A DNA stretch of 64,000 nucleotides from Proales similis (GCA_019059635.1 JAGVRJ010000006.1:1426001-1490000), one strand, 5' to 3'. Shown: positions 1 through 10,406, numbered from the stretch's first letter. Made by a program: numbers and translations. Notes: a model not told the origin generated them from the sequence alone.

Positions 1-501
1 AACCTTGAAAGTCTAAATCCATCTCTGTTCGAACGCACTGGCTTGTTCGCCAAGGTCAAGAGAGTTAGACAAAAGTTGTACAACAGCAGGTCGTACATAA
101 ACGCTTGTCGCTTTGCGGCGCCTCTTCGAACCGAGTTGGAGGACGAGTTTGAACATTTCATCGTAAACACGGCTGACTCTTATTCGATAGACACCATGTT
201 CAAGATAAAACGAGGAAAATTCTACGAAAAGCTCAAAACCATCACCGACAAGATCGAAGAGCATATACGCACCTGCGAGCTCTGCCGACTACAAGGCTAC
301 ATATGCGGCCTCTGTTCCAAATCTGATCTACTCTATCCGTTTGACTTGGACTACACCAGCAAGTGTCCAAACTGCCTCGCTTGTTTCCATAAAAGTTGCT
401 TTAAATCGCCCGATCAATGCCCTAGATGCCGGCGTAAGCGCGAGCGTATTCGCTCTAACGCCTCGTCAGGCATCGCAGACGAGCTTGTTCCTAAAGTCTG
501 A
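1..501 (+). CDS. 3' end of a Rubicon-homology (DUF4206) protein, DEF8/PLEKHM type
   Basis: The frame is open from the first base to the TGA at 499-501, so only the C-terminal 166 residues are in the window. A zinc-binding Cys/His array follows an alpha-helical region: CELC, CGLC, CPNC, FHKSC and CPRCRRK. With the upstream LFER and RTELEDEF-like helices, this is the layout of the Rubicon homology domain in DEF8, PLEKHM1/3 and Rubicon. In that family the domain binds Rab7 on late endosomes and lysosomes; that role is known for the family and inferred here. I favour DEF8/PLEKHM over Rubicon because of the spacing of the Cys pairs, but the N-terminal domains needed to decide are outside the window. 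A poly(A) signal AATAAA lies at 583-588. Confidence 0.8.
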   Translation, partial: NLESLNPSLFERTGLFAKVKRVRQKLYNSRSYINACRFAAPLRTELEDEFEHFIVNTADSYSIDTMFKIKRGKFYEKLKTITDKIEEHIRTCELCRLQGYICGLCSKSDLLYPFDLDYTSKCPNCLACFHKSCFKSPDQCPRCRRKRERIRSNASSGIADELVPKV

Positions 502-714
502 TAAATTAAGAATCAAAATATCCATTTAACCGAGCGCTTGTATATTATTTTGACTTTTTGCCTAAATTTTTCTTATTTTTTAAATAAACGCCGCTGGAAG
601 TATGCTGCCGAGCAGGCTATTCTTCGATTCTCACGTCTCAATGGGCTTTAAACCCTCTTGAGCCTGTTGCGTTCAGTTATTCCTATTTCAACTGCTCCGA
701 AAAGACAGTTGAGA

Positions 715-3081
715 ATGGAAGAAGTTGACAGAATTATCATCCAAACTTTGTCATCAATCGGATGGTGAGCTTAACGCCAATCTATGCTAAAGAGTTTGTA
801 AGTTTCACCATTTTTTGCAAACTAGCGAAATGCCCGACGAAGTGAGCAACATAAAAGGCTTTGTGTCCGAGTTGTTTATTGAGGCGGTGGCCAAACTTCT
901 CAATAGTCTGAACGCCAGCGAAGAAACTCTTCCGTCCAAGTTACCGCCGAACACTGCGGTCAAATTTCGTATCTGTTCGAAATTTGCCGAAATATGCCAA
1001 GTAAGCGACCTCTTTCGGGCAAGATTGAAACAATTGAAGCATTTGCTCGAGAAATAGAAAATTGGATATAAAGGAGAAATCGGCTACCAAACGTTTCTCT
1101 ATACCAATGAGATTGACATGCGGCGCTTGTTGATATTTCTGGTCGAGAAGCTTTCCAAGGAAACGGCCAGCAGCGCCGGGACGGGCACTGAACCGCAAAA
1201 GACAAAAGGCCTAAAGAGCGAAATCGCAAGGCTCATTCAATCCAAGTCTGAGCAAATCTGGCGGCCTCCTTATCTTAACTTTGACGGTCTGAGGATTGGA
1301 CCCAGCAACAACTTTGAAATTGAGGTCGGTGTCTGACAGAGCTTTTGAATTGATTTAGTTAAAGAGACTCGCACATTTTTCAAGGGCTGTGCATTCAAGT
1401 CAAGACTGCGCAATTTTAAGCCATCACTGCCCAGCGATTATATCGACGAAAAAAGAGACGAGACCAAAGACTACGCCGACAACTTCTGCCCAATTATAAC
1501 TGAGCAAGCCGCCAGGCAGGCTGTCGATTTGCTAACGTCACTTTTGGATTTGAACACTCTTGAGAGAATGAAGCAACAACGCTTTCTCAACGATGAACTG
1601 GACTCGAATGAAGCTTGTCGCAAAGTTTGTTCCCATTCAGTGCTTTTATTTTCAGGCTTTTATTTACCGTCAAGAAACAACCAGGAAAACAGTTCGAGAC
1701 TGAAAGATATGAAGAAGTCGGTTGGCGATCGAATAAAACAGTACAGCAAGCTAGTGGACGAATCGAGCCAGCAAAGCTCTTCTGGACTCACCGCAGCTGA
1801 CATGTCCCAGATTGAGTACGAAGTGATGAAGAATGTTTCTAATTTGAAACTGAATTCCAGCCGTTTTGCGTTCGAGGAGAAGCTTCAATTTGCATCAGTA
1901 AAACTGCTCATTTTAGAAGCTCATTTCAGCGATAAAAGCTAAAAATAATTTGAACCAAAGGACGAGACTGGCAAAGCGTTGCTGGTCGGTGCTTCCGATG
2001 AGGTAAATTCAAAAAGTGAACTTGGTTAAGGAAAAGATCAAATTCGATTGTGCCGTCTTAGAAAAAAGAGGAGGAGATCGACAAGCTAAAGGCCGAACTG
2101 GATGAGCTAAACGACAAATATCAAGAAGCCGAGAACTCTTTGGCCCAACTCAAACAGAGAATCGAACAGTCCGAGTCCGACTTTGCAGTCCAGCAAAATG
2201 TCAATGACTCTCTGAAAGAAAAAATGGCACTTAAGCAGAAGACGGTCAATTTGATCAGCAACGCGCCCGCCAACATACTCAAGCTTAAGGTAGCAAGATG
2301 AGAAAAGAACGCTTGTCATCCTAAAATAAAAATCTTCCAAAATAGGAAGAGATCGGAAAACACGAGGAGAAAATGAAAGGCCTGGCCGAGCAATGGGCAG
2401 AACACCGCAAGCCGATTGATTTGGAGATAGATCGGCTGAACCAAATGCTGGCTGGTCAAAAACAAGACATGCAAGCCAAAATGGAAGAGATGAAGAAGTT
2501 CAAAGCTGAAATCGAGCAGCTGAATGGCGATATCGGCGAAAAGGAGTCGTTGATCGGCGAGCTCAAGCAGGAGATGGAAGAGTCAAACAATGCGTCCAAG
2601 AAGAACTCAAATCGACAGTTTTACACCAAACGCATATTGGAAATTGTGGCAAACATAAACAAGCAAAAAGCCGAGATTGACAAGGTCCTGATCGAGAGCA
2701 GATCACTTCAAAAAGAACTCAACCAGCTGAGCGGCAAGTTGGAGCGAATATTCAACGAGAGCGACGAACTCATATTCAAAGTAATTTACGCATTTTCACT
2801 GTTCGATACATTCCTAATCTGGCTTGAAGGACGCAAGAAAAGATGAGACGAGCAAGAATATTTACCGAAACTTTGTGAACATAAACGAGAGCTATGAGCA
2901 ACTTCTGAAGGTAATTGAGGAGACCGGACAGATAGAGAGGGATGCGCGAGATGTGGAAGAGCAAGTGATGACTGAATCACAGAACAAGACCGTCGATAAC
3001 ATGGAGAAACTAGTCAAAGACCTCAAAGCAGTGAAAGCCGACAACCAGCTGTTGAGCTCAAAGCTCAAGGAGAGCCACTGA
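715..3081 (+). CDS. CCDC22: CCDC22, Commander/CCC complex coiled-coil subunit
   Basis: The model has eight exons: 715-764, 826-1000, 1058-1328, 1359-1897, 1961-2002, 2062-2289, 2346-2780, 2830-3081. It encodes 663 residues; human CCDC22 has 627. The start MEEVDRIII and the segments GYQTFLY and DELIFKDARKDE match the conserved N-terminal calponin-homology-like domain and the last coiled coil of CCDC22. The middle is highly charged coiled coil. CCDC22 pairs with CCDC93 and the COMMD proteins in the CCC/Commander complex, which works with retriever in endosome-to-surface recycling. The 1329-1358 intron is only 30 nt; an acceptor six bases downstream is also in frame and would make it 36 nt. The reading frame continues through 1626-1656, which looks intron-like, but no in-frame removal improves the model. 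Confidence 0.9.
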
Positions 3082-3280
3082 TTTTACCCAACTGCTCACC
3101 GAGCTTCAATTCCGACCTACAGAACACATCTTCTAATTTATTCAATCTTTTAGAAAAATTCGATTTGAACTAAGCATTTGATCGAGTAGAAATACGATTA
3201 TCAAGCCATTTTAGTTGATTCAGTCAAGTGAAGTCAAGTCATTTTAAATAGTGAAAAGGGATCATGCTGCCGGACCTTTG

Positions 3281-3297
3281 TCTCTCTCTCTCTCTCT
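3281..3297. repeat. (TC)n microsatellite
   Basis: A short TC dinucleotide run lies just past the stop codon of the EXT-like gene, between two convergent genes. Confidence 0.9.
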
Positions 3298-3327
3298 AGA
3301 CTTGGCTTTTTCGTCTGACTCAATGAG

Positions 3328-4780
3328 CTAGCCTAAGATTCTCGGCTGGTATTTGAATATTCGCTGTTCAATTATCTTTTTGATTGTTGGATAGCTAGTC
3401 TGCAGGCGAGAAATGATAAGAAGGACAAGAAATTACTTTGAGGGCGGCATCCACCATTTTGGAAACAGAAGATAGATATTTATTATACACTGCCAGTCCA
3501 TAAGCTTGCATCTCTTTTACTCGCTCGGCATCCATTGAGCGTAGTTCGAGCGGCATCTACTCTCGTTTAAAGGTCATTAGGAAATGAGCATCGCCAAGTA
3601 AAAATTTGAATATAACTCTTGTCAGCTGGGTCTCATTGTAACGGACCGCTGCCTTGCTCCAGTCGATCAAGTCTTCAAACGGAAGAACAAGACCGTCGGC
3701 TAGCACCACAGGGATACAGCCGCATCTGAGCGCTTCTAAAAACCTATAGTTCAAGAAAAAGTAGAGAAAACGAAGTAGGCTGAACCTATGATGATCTTGC
3801 CTGTAAGAGCCGAGTCTCCGACCACGAGGAACTAGACAGAACTTGGAGTCGAATAAGAGCTGTTCGTAATCATACCTTTGCTCAAGTGAATTTAAGGCGA
3901 GAAGAATGTCAAATGCCGCCCTGGCTTACTGGTTATAAGCAATCTCATCCGAGTCACATCTCCAATCTTTTTGGGCCTTCCAGTTTGCTCCATGTTTGCA
4001 AGTGGTCAAAATGAGAACGTCCCGATTGTTGTTGAGATGGTAAAGAAACGAGCGCAGAGAAGATCCTAGTCCGCTGAGATAGCGTTTTCCTTTGAAACTA
4101 AGCAAAATGCTTCGATTCGTCGACCAAGATCTCGCCGGTGCGGTGCTCTCTTCCACCCAGCTCTCTTTGATCAGTGGAAATGAAATATCAAAATAGTTTC
4201 GATGAGTTGCGAGACTGGAAGATGCTTTTATTAGAATCGCCTTCTCGACGTCGACATCCATTTGCTGGGTGTAGAGCGGATAAGAGCCAGAATAGAGATT
4301 GAATATGGCGAAATTAGAGCCACTGTTCCAATTTTCGAACACGGTCAATATTCTGCTCAAATTGTGAACAAAGTTGGGACTCAATCGATCGCGGTCCAAG
4401 GTGTCAACTGAGAGCATGAACAAGCATGCTTCGTCCGGGTTGGATGTAAAATATTGCGATGATTTGATCAAAGAAAGAATTTGGGCGTATAGACGACTTT
4501 TCACTAGTTGCGGCTGTTCGTATATGTGCACCTTGAACTGAGCACATTTGGTAAAGTTGAAGCAACGTCGCATACTGCATTTGCTCGTGTCGTTTTGATC
4601 CGGACTTATCCACTCAAATTGGACCTCGAACTCGCTTGCTTTTGAGTGATTAACTATTCGAACATCGGCGTTCTTGATCATTTCTATCAGCTCGGCGTAG
4701 AACATGGTCATCAGAGCGCCCACGCATACCAATGCAAGAAAGTAGAATAGGCTGCTTTGATAGATTTGGCTGTTTATCAT
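3328..4780 (-). CDS. EXT1-like exostosin (GT47 domain only)
   Basis: Five exons (3930-4780, 3801-3875, 3617-3743, 3437-3556, 3328-3399) give 414 residues. An N-terminal signal anchor (about residues 11-34) makes it a type II Golgi protein. The body aligns with the exostosin GT47 domain of EXT1: DTLDRD, FNLYSG, FKGKRYL, TTCKHG, CLVPRGRRLGS and FLEALR, ending at IIEQRIFK. EXT1 polymerises heparan sulfate together with EXT2 and normally has a second GT64 domain after this point. Here a TAG follows twelve bases after the conserved segment, and no GT64 sequence is found between 3328 and CCDC22. The second intron (3744-3800) uses a GC donor. The last intron is 37 nt. The gene could be a bona fide short exostosin or a truncated EXT1. 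Confidence 0.85.
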
Positions 4781-5131
4781 TTTCTCTTTGGGACCGGCTC
4801 GTTCTGGTGGAAGCCTTTTGTTTTAACTCACGATTCTGTTCTAGGCTACTTCTGGTAGCACTTTCGGCATCCTAAGCAAACTTCAAGCCTTCAAGCTCTC
4901 TCACCTATCGCTTCTAAATTTGATGGAGAGCTTCAATTTTAGGTGCATACATCTGGCAATTATGCAACATGTCCAGGCAGACCGGACACACCGTCGAGCT
5001 TCGTCGAGACATTTGGGAGAGAGCGCATTTAGTCATTCATTTTTATCTTGACAATTTAAGAATTTTCAGATTCTTTTTTTATTCAATCGCTTTATTCTGA
5101 CCAATTAAACTGACTAGAATAGCTAGTGAAA
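4781..5131. other. Intergenic, upstream of the EXT-like gene
   Basis: It lies between the EXT-like start and the 3' end of the GPCR, both on the minus strand. No open frame with family resemblance, no clear TATA element and no RNA gene was seen. Confidence 0.5.
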
Positions 5132-6703
5132 TCAGTTGGTATTGACTGTAAAGACAGATCGAATGTTTTTGCCATTCGTGGTCTTGGTGGTCTGACTCAA
5201 ATCGGCCGCTTTGGCTGCACTGAGGTCCTGACTTAGACCGGTCGAGTTGGCGGGCGAGATGGCGCTTGACACTTTGAAGTAATTTGTTTGCAGCAGACTT
5301 ATCAGCTGAGCAATGTCCAGACGAAGCTTTGACCAGTAGCTGAACACGCGAAACACCCATTTGAACGAAACGTTCGTGAAGCAGCTCAAGTAGAGAAAGT
5401 AGACGATACTGAGCTCTAGGTCTGTGTCCGGGCGGAACCAGTGATAGATGTCGTTTGTGCTGGCAATTATCACCCAAAAAGCCAGAGGAAACCAGCAGAT
5501 TATGTAGAACAAGCAGTCCGAGACCAGAATCTTAACGATCCGCTTCCTGAACTGGTTGCGGGCGTTTCGCTCGCAGACCATGTTCTTCTTGAAAAATATC
5601 TTGTACGATATGAGACCGTACAAGAGCGAAAGGACCAGTCCGGGCAGAATACAGACCATGACCACAAATGAGATTTTGTATCCGAGGTCGAGGCCAATGC
5701 CTTGCTGAGCTAAACTGTTGGCGCAAATGAAATGGTCGCTCAAATGCAAGCAAGTTGGACCGATTTGCAGCTGCCACTTTTGTGTGTAGAGTAAATAGGG
5801 CAGCGAGAAGAGCAGCGAGCAGCCAATGATAGCTGCCAGAATTAGGTAAACGTTGGCCGATAAAAACTGCTTCACAAGTTGAATTGACTTGGAAGCACGA
5901 GGCCTCAGCGGCGTGTGCCGGGCGTCGAGGAATATTGCCACGAAGCGATGAACAGAGATGGCCACCATCGAAAATGAAGTGAATGTGAGCACCGCATAAG
6001 TCATGTAAGCGTAAATCTTGCACCAGAGATCGCTGAGGATCCAGTGTCCGTCGTTAGTGACCGAGATAAATTGAAGCGGAAGCACACTGATCGAGAAGAT
6101 TAAATCGAACAGGGCCGAAAACCAAAAGAGCACGTGCGTGATCTTAATTGTGCGCTTGTCAACCAAATTTTTTTTTACATCTGTCGAATTGTGTCGCCAA
6201 TTTCTGCTCAATTTGAACTTGATTGGACCGAGGAAAATGAGAATAACCGAGTTGCCAGCAACAGAGACAACCAGCTGGATGACCATGAGAAACTGAAAGA
6301 AAGCCTTGAGAGTCGGATTCAATGTCGGCCTTTTGTCCAGACTCAGCACTGGTATCAGCTCGCCAAAGCAGTTTATAACACCCTGTAGACGATTCGGATT
6401 CATTCCCAACACAGTGGCTACGCTTTCCAGAGAATAAATCGAAGAGAGGTTCAGCAGCTCCTGAAATATCAGCTGCTGAGTAACTTGCGAGTCTCGGCTA
6501 CAGTTCGAACAGCAGCTGCCCTCTTTGGGTCTCTCTAAGGCATACTCGTAGAAATGAAAATAGCCATCTTCTGCGTACTCCATACGATTTACGTCCATGG
6601 ACGAATAGGCAGGACGCGTGGTCAAATTGCCAAGTTTGACATTTAGGTAATTGAACGCGCACGGCAAGTAGTCCTGGTTCACCGGATTTCCGTTTAAAAA
6701 CAT
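5132..6703 (-). CDS. Single-exon class A (rhodopsin-like) GPCR, ligand unknown
   Basis: A single open frame of 523 residues starts at an ATG 45 nt downstream of a TATA box. A long extracellular N-terminus with NLT, NCS and NLS glycosylation sites and several Cys precedes seven hydrophobic segments, beginning near FLMVIQLVVSVAGNSVILIF. TM3 ends in HRF where most class A receptors have DRY. TM6 carries CWFP, and the TM7 NPxxY motif is replaced by NVSFKW. The C-terminal tail is Ser/Thr rich. The pattern suggests a peptide-type receptor, but I cannot assign a ligand. The lack of introns contrasts with intron-rich neighbours. Confidence 0.85.
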   Translation of the reverse strand: MFLNGNPVNQDYLPCAFNYLNVKLGNLTTRPAYSSMDVNRMEYAEDGYFHFYEYALERPKEGSCCSNCSRDSQVTQQLIFQELLNLSSIYSLESVATVLGMNPNRLQGVINCFGELIPVLSLDKRPTLNPTLKAFFQFLMVIQLVVSVAGNSVILIFLGPIKFKLSRNWRHNSTDVKKNLVDKRTIKITHVLFWFSALFDLIFSISVLPLQFISVTNDGHWILSDLWCKIYAYMTYAVLTFTSFSMVAISVHRFVAIFLDARHTPLRPRASKSIQLVKQFLSANVYLILAAIIGCSLLFSLPYLLYTQKWQLQIGPTCLHLSDHFICANSLAQQGIGLDLGYKISFVVMVCILPGLVLSLLYGLISYKIFFKKNMVCERNARNQFRKRIVKILVSDCLFYIICWFPLAFWVIIASTNDIYHWFRPDTDLELSIVYFLYLSCFTNVSFKWVFRVFSYWSKLRLDIAQLISLLQTNYFKVSSAISPANSTGLSQDLSAAKAADLSQTTKTTNGKNIRSVFTVNTN

Positions 6704-6747
6704 TTTTTCCCAATTTCGTTCTGATTTAACGACTTGAGCGACGAGTG

Positions 6748-6755
6748 TATTTATA
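6748..6755 (-). promoter_or_regulatory. TATA box of the 5132-6703 GPCR gene
   Basis: TATAAATA on the minus strand lies 45 nt upstream of the ATG. Transcription would start about 20 nt before the start codon. Confidence 0.6.
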
Positions 6756-6935
6756 GTGGAAGCGATTTGATTTATTATCCATCAGAACATCAAGATAAAA
6801 TCAGTTACACAAAGGAGTTCTAAAATGGCAAGTCCTTGTTAGCCAACTAAATTGACGTTGGCCTCACTAGAGCGATAAGGGCCTAATCAACCTTGATGCG
6901 GCAGACTTGAGCTGATTAGAAGGGCGCCGCCGTTA

Positions 6936-8174
6936 TCAGGCTGCTTTTAGCTTGTACTCGTGTTCGGCACAGTGGAGCAGATCGCACTGGCGCAGATAAA
7001 TATCCCAAGGCCACTCCCTCCACTTCCGGTAGTCTAGTTTATTGATGCCGTTCACTTCATATGCTTCGTAGTTTAGCCGCTGCAATAATTCGAGCATTTT
7101 TCTAACTTTGTTCGTGTAAACCATTGAGTTGGCCCGTTCGTGCTGCTCGATTCTCTCCAGACTTTTGCCGAACTCCATGAATATGGCGACCACTTCCATC
7201 GATTTGAGAAAGCGTTCAGACTTTTCAAACGCAATCGGCTCGAAGCCTTCAATGTCCAATTTGATCACACACTTGCGGGTCGCGTTTGGCCGAATGCTGA
7301 ACACTTTGCGTTTGAACACGTCTACAAGATCGTCCATGAGTATGCCGTTGACGATCACTGACGAGCTCGCCATGCCGAACTGAGCGCCATTGTCGACCAG
7401 ATCATTTTGGCGGATGTGCGCACCGCCGACGTTGTTGTCGACCATGGACAGCTTCACCTGGCCACGTTGATTAGTCACGGCGTTGACAAGTGCCGTTATG
7501 TGGTGTTGGAGACCCTCTAAATGCGCGGCTTTGTGAATTCGGTTCAGATTTTCGTGCAGTGGCTCCACTGCTATCACGTGTCGCTTTAACTTGGCAGCGA
7601 GAAGCGAGTAAAGGCCAATATTGGCTCCTATATCGACCACATGAGCACCCGGTACCTCTTCGAGTTGGCGGAGGAAAGTGCGCACGATCGTCGGCTCCCA
7701 CATTCCGTTCACTTTCAGCTGCGAGCTTATTTGACTGTCTTCTTTCGGATCGTAAATGCAAACTCTGGTGTTCACCGAATCCTTCATTCTTGTTTTAACG
7801 CACTCGAACGGCCACCAACTCTGCACGGGCTCGTCCATGTTGTAGAAATAGATGCCGTTTATGAATTCGGTGACCAAGGCGTAGAAAGGACGAGGCCCGT
7901 TTTGCTGTTGCCCTTCCTCTGGCTCGTTGTCTTGGTCCACAATCGCGCTGATGATGAAAGATGGCTTGGCCGGCTCTATTCGCATTTTGGCCGCGTAGTC
8001 TAGCGCGTCCTGCTCATCCAAAATGTGGTCGTATCGAACGGCTGAAAGCTTGTAGAAGTAGGTCGTGATCACGAAAACTAAAAGAATAGACAGCAACACT
8101 CGCGGCTCTTTGATCTGATTTAGATAAAAATTAGCTGAGCGGTTCATGTGATACGGCTTGTCCTTGAAGTACAT
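6936..8174 (-). CDS. FkbM-family methyltransferase, type II membrane protein
   Basis: One exon encodes 412 residues. A short basic N-terminus is followed by a membrane anchor at about residues 26-45. The SAM-binding motif I, VVDIGANIGLYS, is at 179-190, followed by VIAVEP and the later KLDIEGFEP and VAIFMEFG segments typical of the Methyltransf_21/FkbM family. Bacterial FkbM is an O-methyltransferase. Animal members with a membrane anchor are poorly characterised and may act in the Golgi lumen on glycans or lipids, which is inference. A second ATG at residue 10 is a possible alternative start. The gene runs divergently from the FAS-like gene across a 620-base region. Confidence 0.85.
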   Translation of the reverse strand: MYFKDKPYHMNRSANFYLNQIKEPRVLLSILLVFVITTYFYKLSAVRYDHILDEQDALDYAAKMRIEPAKPSFIISAIVDQDNEPEEGQQQNGPRPFYALVTEFINGIYFYNMDEPVQSWWPFECVKTRMKDSVNTRVCIYDPKEDSQISSQLKVNGMWEPTIVRTFLRQLEEVPGAHVVDIGANIGLYSLLAAKLKRHVIAVEPLHENLNRIHKAAHLEGLQHHITALVNAVTNQRGQVKLSMVDNNVGGAHIRQNDLVDNGAQFGMASSSVIVNGILMDDLVDVFKRKVFSIRPNATRKCVIKLDIEGFEPIAFEKSERFLKSMEVVAIFMEFGKSLERIEQHERANSMVYTNKVRKMLELLQRLNYEAYEVNGINKLDYRKWREWPWDIYLRQCDLLHCAEHEYKLKAA

Positions 8175-8793
8175 ATCTCGACCAACTGCATAGCCCTAAC
8201 GCAGATCATTGATTCCTGGCGCCAATCGTTCCCCCCATTTCAATCGATGAGGCTAATTATGCAGCCCGCTGGTCAGCCAGTTTCTCTCTCGCAGAACCAT
8301 TATTTATGCGGCATTGGCCCATCCTACAAATCGACTTGTCCGGATCAACCAGATCTGTCCCTGATCTCAAGATCTGTCGCTCTCGTATGTCTTGACTCAA
8401 TTTTTCTCCTCTTCGTTATTTATTGAATGTCTACTTGTTATCTCTAAAAGACTTTTGCATCGCTCACATGTGATTCGCCTCAATCGTGTTTATTTGGCTT
8501 TGATAAAGCTGACATTTTTGGAACGAAAATGAAATTTCAACCCTGATTGATTGATTTATGAACTTGCGTGGTGAGCAAACAAAGTGAGCTTCAAGTTAGA
8601 ATCGCATCGATCAGAAGCGTGCGCTAGTGACACAAGTCTAGTTTGAGATCCAAATGAAATTGAAGAGCAGCGGCGTAGTGCGTTCTAAATAAGCTTAGCA
8701 GTAGTAGGCGAGTTGAAGAAAGGCTTAGGAAAGAGGCCAAGAGCGGCCACAATCGATTCAGAAATGTAATCAATCGAATGAACAATCGAATGT
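8175..8793. promoter_or_regulatory. Divergent intergenic region, FkbM gene / FAS-like gene
   Basis: The region separates divergent genes. No open frame here resembles a protein family. It ends exactly where the 1355-bp tandem duplication begins, at the alternating GC/GT tract 8794-8805. Confidence 0.45.
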
Positions 8794-8967
8794 GCGCGTG
8801 CGCGCATCACTCGACAATTGAACCGTCAAAGTGGAGAATTGGTCGATTTCCTCAAACCGCAGAGTTGATTTTGGATTGGCTCGATTGAATTAAATGCTAA
8901 CTGTGTTGAATTGAGCTGAGCGTTGTTGAATAACTAAAACCAGACAGAAATCGAATTCGATTGGCTC

Positions 8968-9051
8968 TTTGGTTGGGCTTAAAAATGTTGGCTTTTGATT
9001 AAAAATTAGTTTGAGTTGAACTCAAACAAACGCCTTTGGCTGGGCTTAAAA
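8968..9051 (+). promoter_or_regulatory. Structured promoter element: direct repeats flanking a palindrome (copy 1)
   Basis: Near-identical 17-mers TTTGGTTGGGCTTAAAA (8968-8984) and TTTGGCTGGGCTTAAAA (9035-9051) flank a perfect palindrome TTTGAGTT-G-AACTCAAA at 9010-9026. The block ends 7 nt before the TATA box, which suggests a binding array for a dimeric transcription factor. The same element recurs at +1355. Confidence 0.55.
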
Positions 9052-9057
9052 TTCGAG

Positions 9058-9065
9058 TATAAAAA
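9058..9065 (+). promoter_or_regulatory. TATA box, copy 1
   Basis: TATAAAAA lies 117 nt upstream of the first FAS-like ATG (9182), directly after the repeat/palindrome block. Confidence 0.7.
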
Positions 9066-9181
9066 GAAGCGGCGATTTAGACTTTGTCCAGTAGCAGTCG
9101 CAGTCGATAGTCAGAATTTCTAAATTGTCTCTCCTCTCTTAGAATTTAAAAGTTCACGCTCAAAAATAAGCAAGAAGAGAA

Positions 9182-10243
9182 ATGTCAATCACGAGGACAT
9201 CGATTGATTTTGAGAATCTCACTCGACAGTTTTCCGACCGCTTTGCCATCGGCACCAAATCGAGTCGGGTCTACATAACCGCGATCAAGACCTTCGCGCC
9301 GCTGAGAGAGTCGAAGATCGAGTACGACTGCCAGTACCCGTTCGGCACTGATCTATATGGACATTTGGTGAATACCGCACTCAAGGCCGCTAATGTGGAT
9401 CTGAGCGAGCTCAAGGCGTTCACCACCGGCGTGTTTTTTGGCAACCACTACGCTGATCCGGTCCTAACCTACGAGCTGCCCGAGTTTTTGAGCAGCAAAT
9501 TTGAAACCAGAGGACCCAAGCGTTACTTTGACAACGAGCCAGTCGCTGGATTGATGGCGCTTGAAGCTGCGATTGAATCGATCGAAGGCGGCGAATGTCA
9601 AAATGCAATTGTCTGCCAGCTTGAAATGAGCAACGACTCCTTCCTGCCCGCCTCTTTCGGAGTGCTTTTTCTGCAGTCAAAGCCTTCGGTCAACTCAAAA
9701 ATTTTCGGTCAAATTCTTCAAATGAAAAGACACAGTAACCGAGTGGCCAGAAAAGCAGCGCTTCCCTCCGAGCTCAGCTTCCAACAGTTTCCGATCTCGT
9801 TCAGCTCATACGAGATGGACTTGATGAAGCCAACTTTCGACAACCAGACTCGACTCATCTCGGATATGTTTCTCCAACGAATGGATCAGCCGTACTTGGC
9901 ATTCAATTTTCTGGCTGTTCCGATCGCATTCGAAATCTTGGTCAAGTTCGGCCCTTTTCTCAATACTGTGCCGGATTATGCTCCTGAAATGGCCAACATG
10001 AGACAATCAGACTCAAGACCGTTCTGGCTCTACTTTCCGGCGCCCGACTTTGATTTAATGTATTTGCCAAGCGAACTGCTGAACGATGCGCATTTTGCCG
10101 AGTCATTTGCAACATTTGACCAATTCATGAGACCCTACGTGGACTTGCGCGCGTGCGCGCATCACTCGACAATTGAACCGTCAAAGTGGAGAATTGGTCG
10201 ATTTCCTCAAACCGCAGAGTTGATTTTGGATTGGCTCGATTGA
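9182..10243 (+). pseudogene. Truncated 5' copy of the FAS-like gene
   Basis: The first 323 codons are identical to those of the full gene at 10537. At the duplication junction (about 10149) the frame runs into duplicated upstream DNA, adds 30 unrelated residues and stops at 10241-10243. The 353-residue product would hold only the ketosynthase C-terminal half and the first strands of the acyltransferase fold. It has its own copy of the promoter, so it may be transcribed. It is best read as a by-product of the tandem duplication, or of an assembly error, rather than a functional gene. Confidence 0.8.
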
Positions 10244-10322
10244 ATTAAATGCTAACTGTGTTGAATTGAGCTGAGCGTTGTTGAATAACTAAAACCAGAC
10301 AGAAATCGAATTCGATTGGCTC

Positions 10323-10406
10323 TTTGGTTGGGCTTAAAAATGTTGGCTTTTGATTAAAAATTAGTTTGAGTTGAACTCAAACAAACGCCTTTGGCTGGGC
10401 TTAAAA
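10323..10406 (+). promoter_or_regulatory. Structured promoter element (copy 2)
   Basis: This is the same direct-repeat/palindrome/direct-repeat block as 8968-9051, shifted by 1355 bp. The palindrome is at 10365-10381. Confidence 0.55.

Larger units (their letters stand above)
8794..10150 (+). repeat. Tandem duplication, copy 1 (promoter plus 5' end of FAS-like gene)
   Basis: This stretch recurs at 10149-11505 with a period of 1355 bp, and I saw no difference in any line compared. It contains the promoter, leader and first 323 codons of the FAS-like gene. The two copies share the bases GC at the junction (10149-10150), inside GCGCGTGCGCGC. Confidence 0.95.

Noticed and set aside
8148-8426. 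92-residue plus-strand open frame upstream of the FAS-like gene
   Set aside because: It overlaps the FkbM start region, has no motif and no downstream splice partner.
9182-10243. A second, independent FAS-like gene
   Set aside because: It is identical to the 5' end of the full gene and ends exactly at the duplication junction, so it is a truncated copy.
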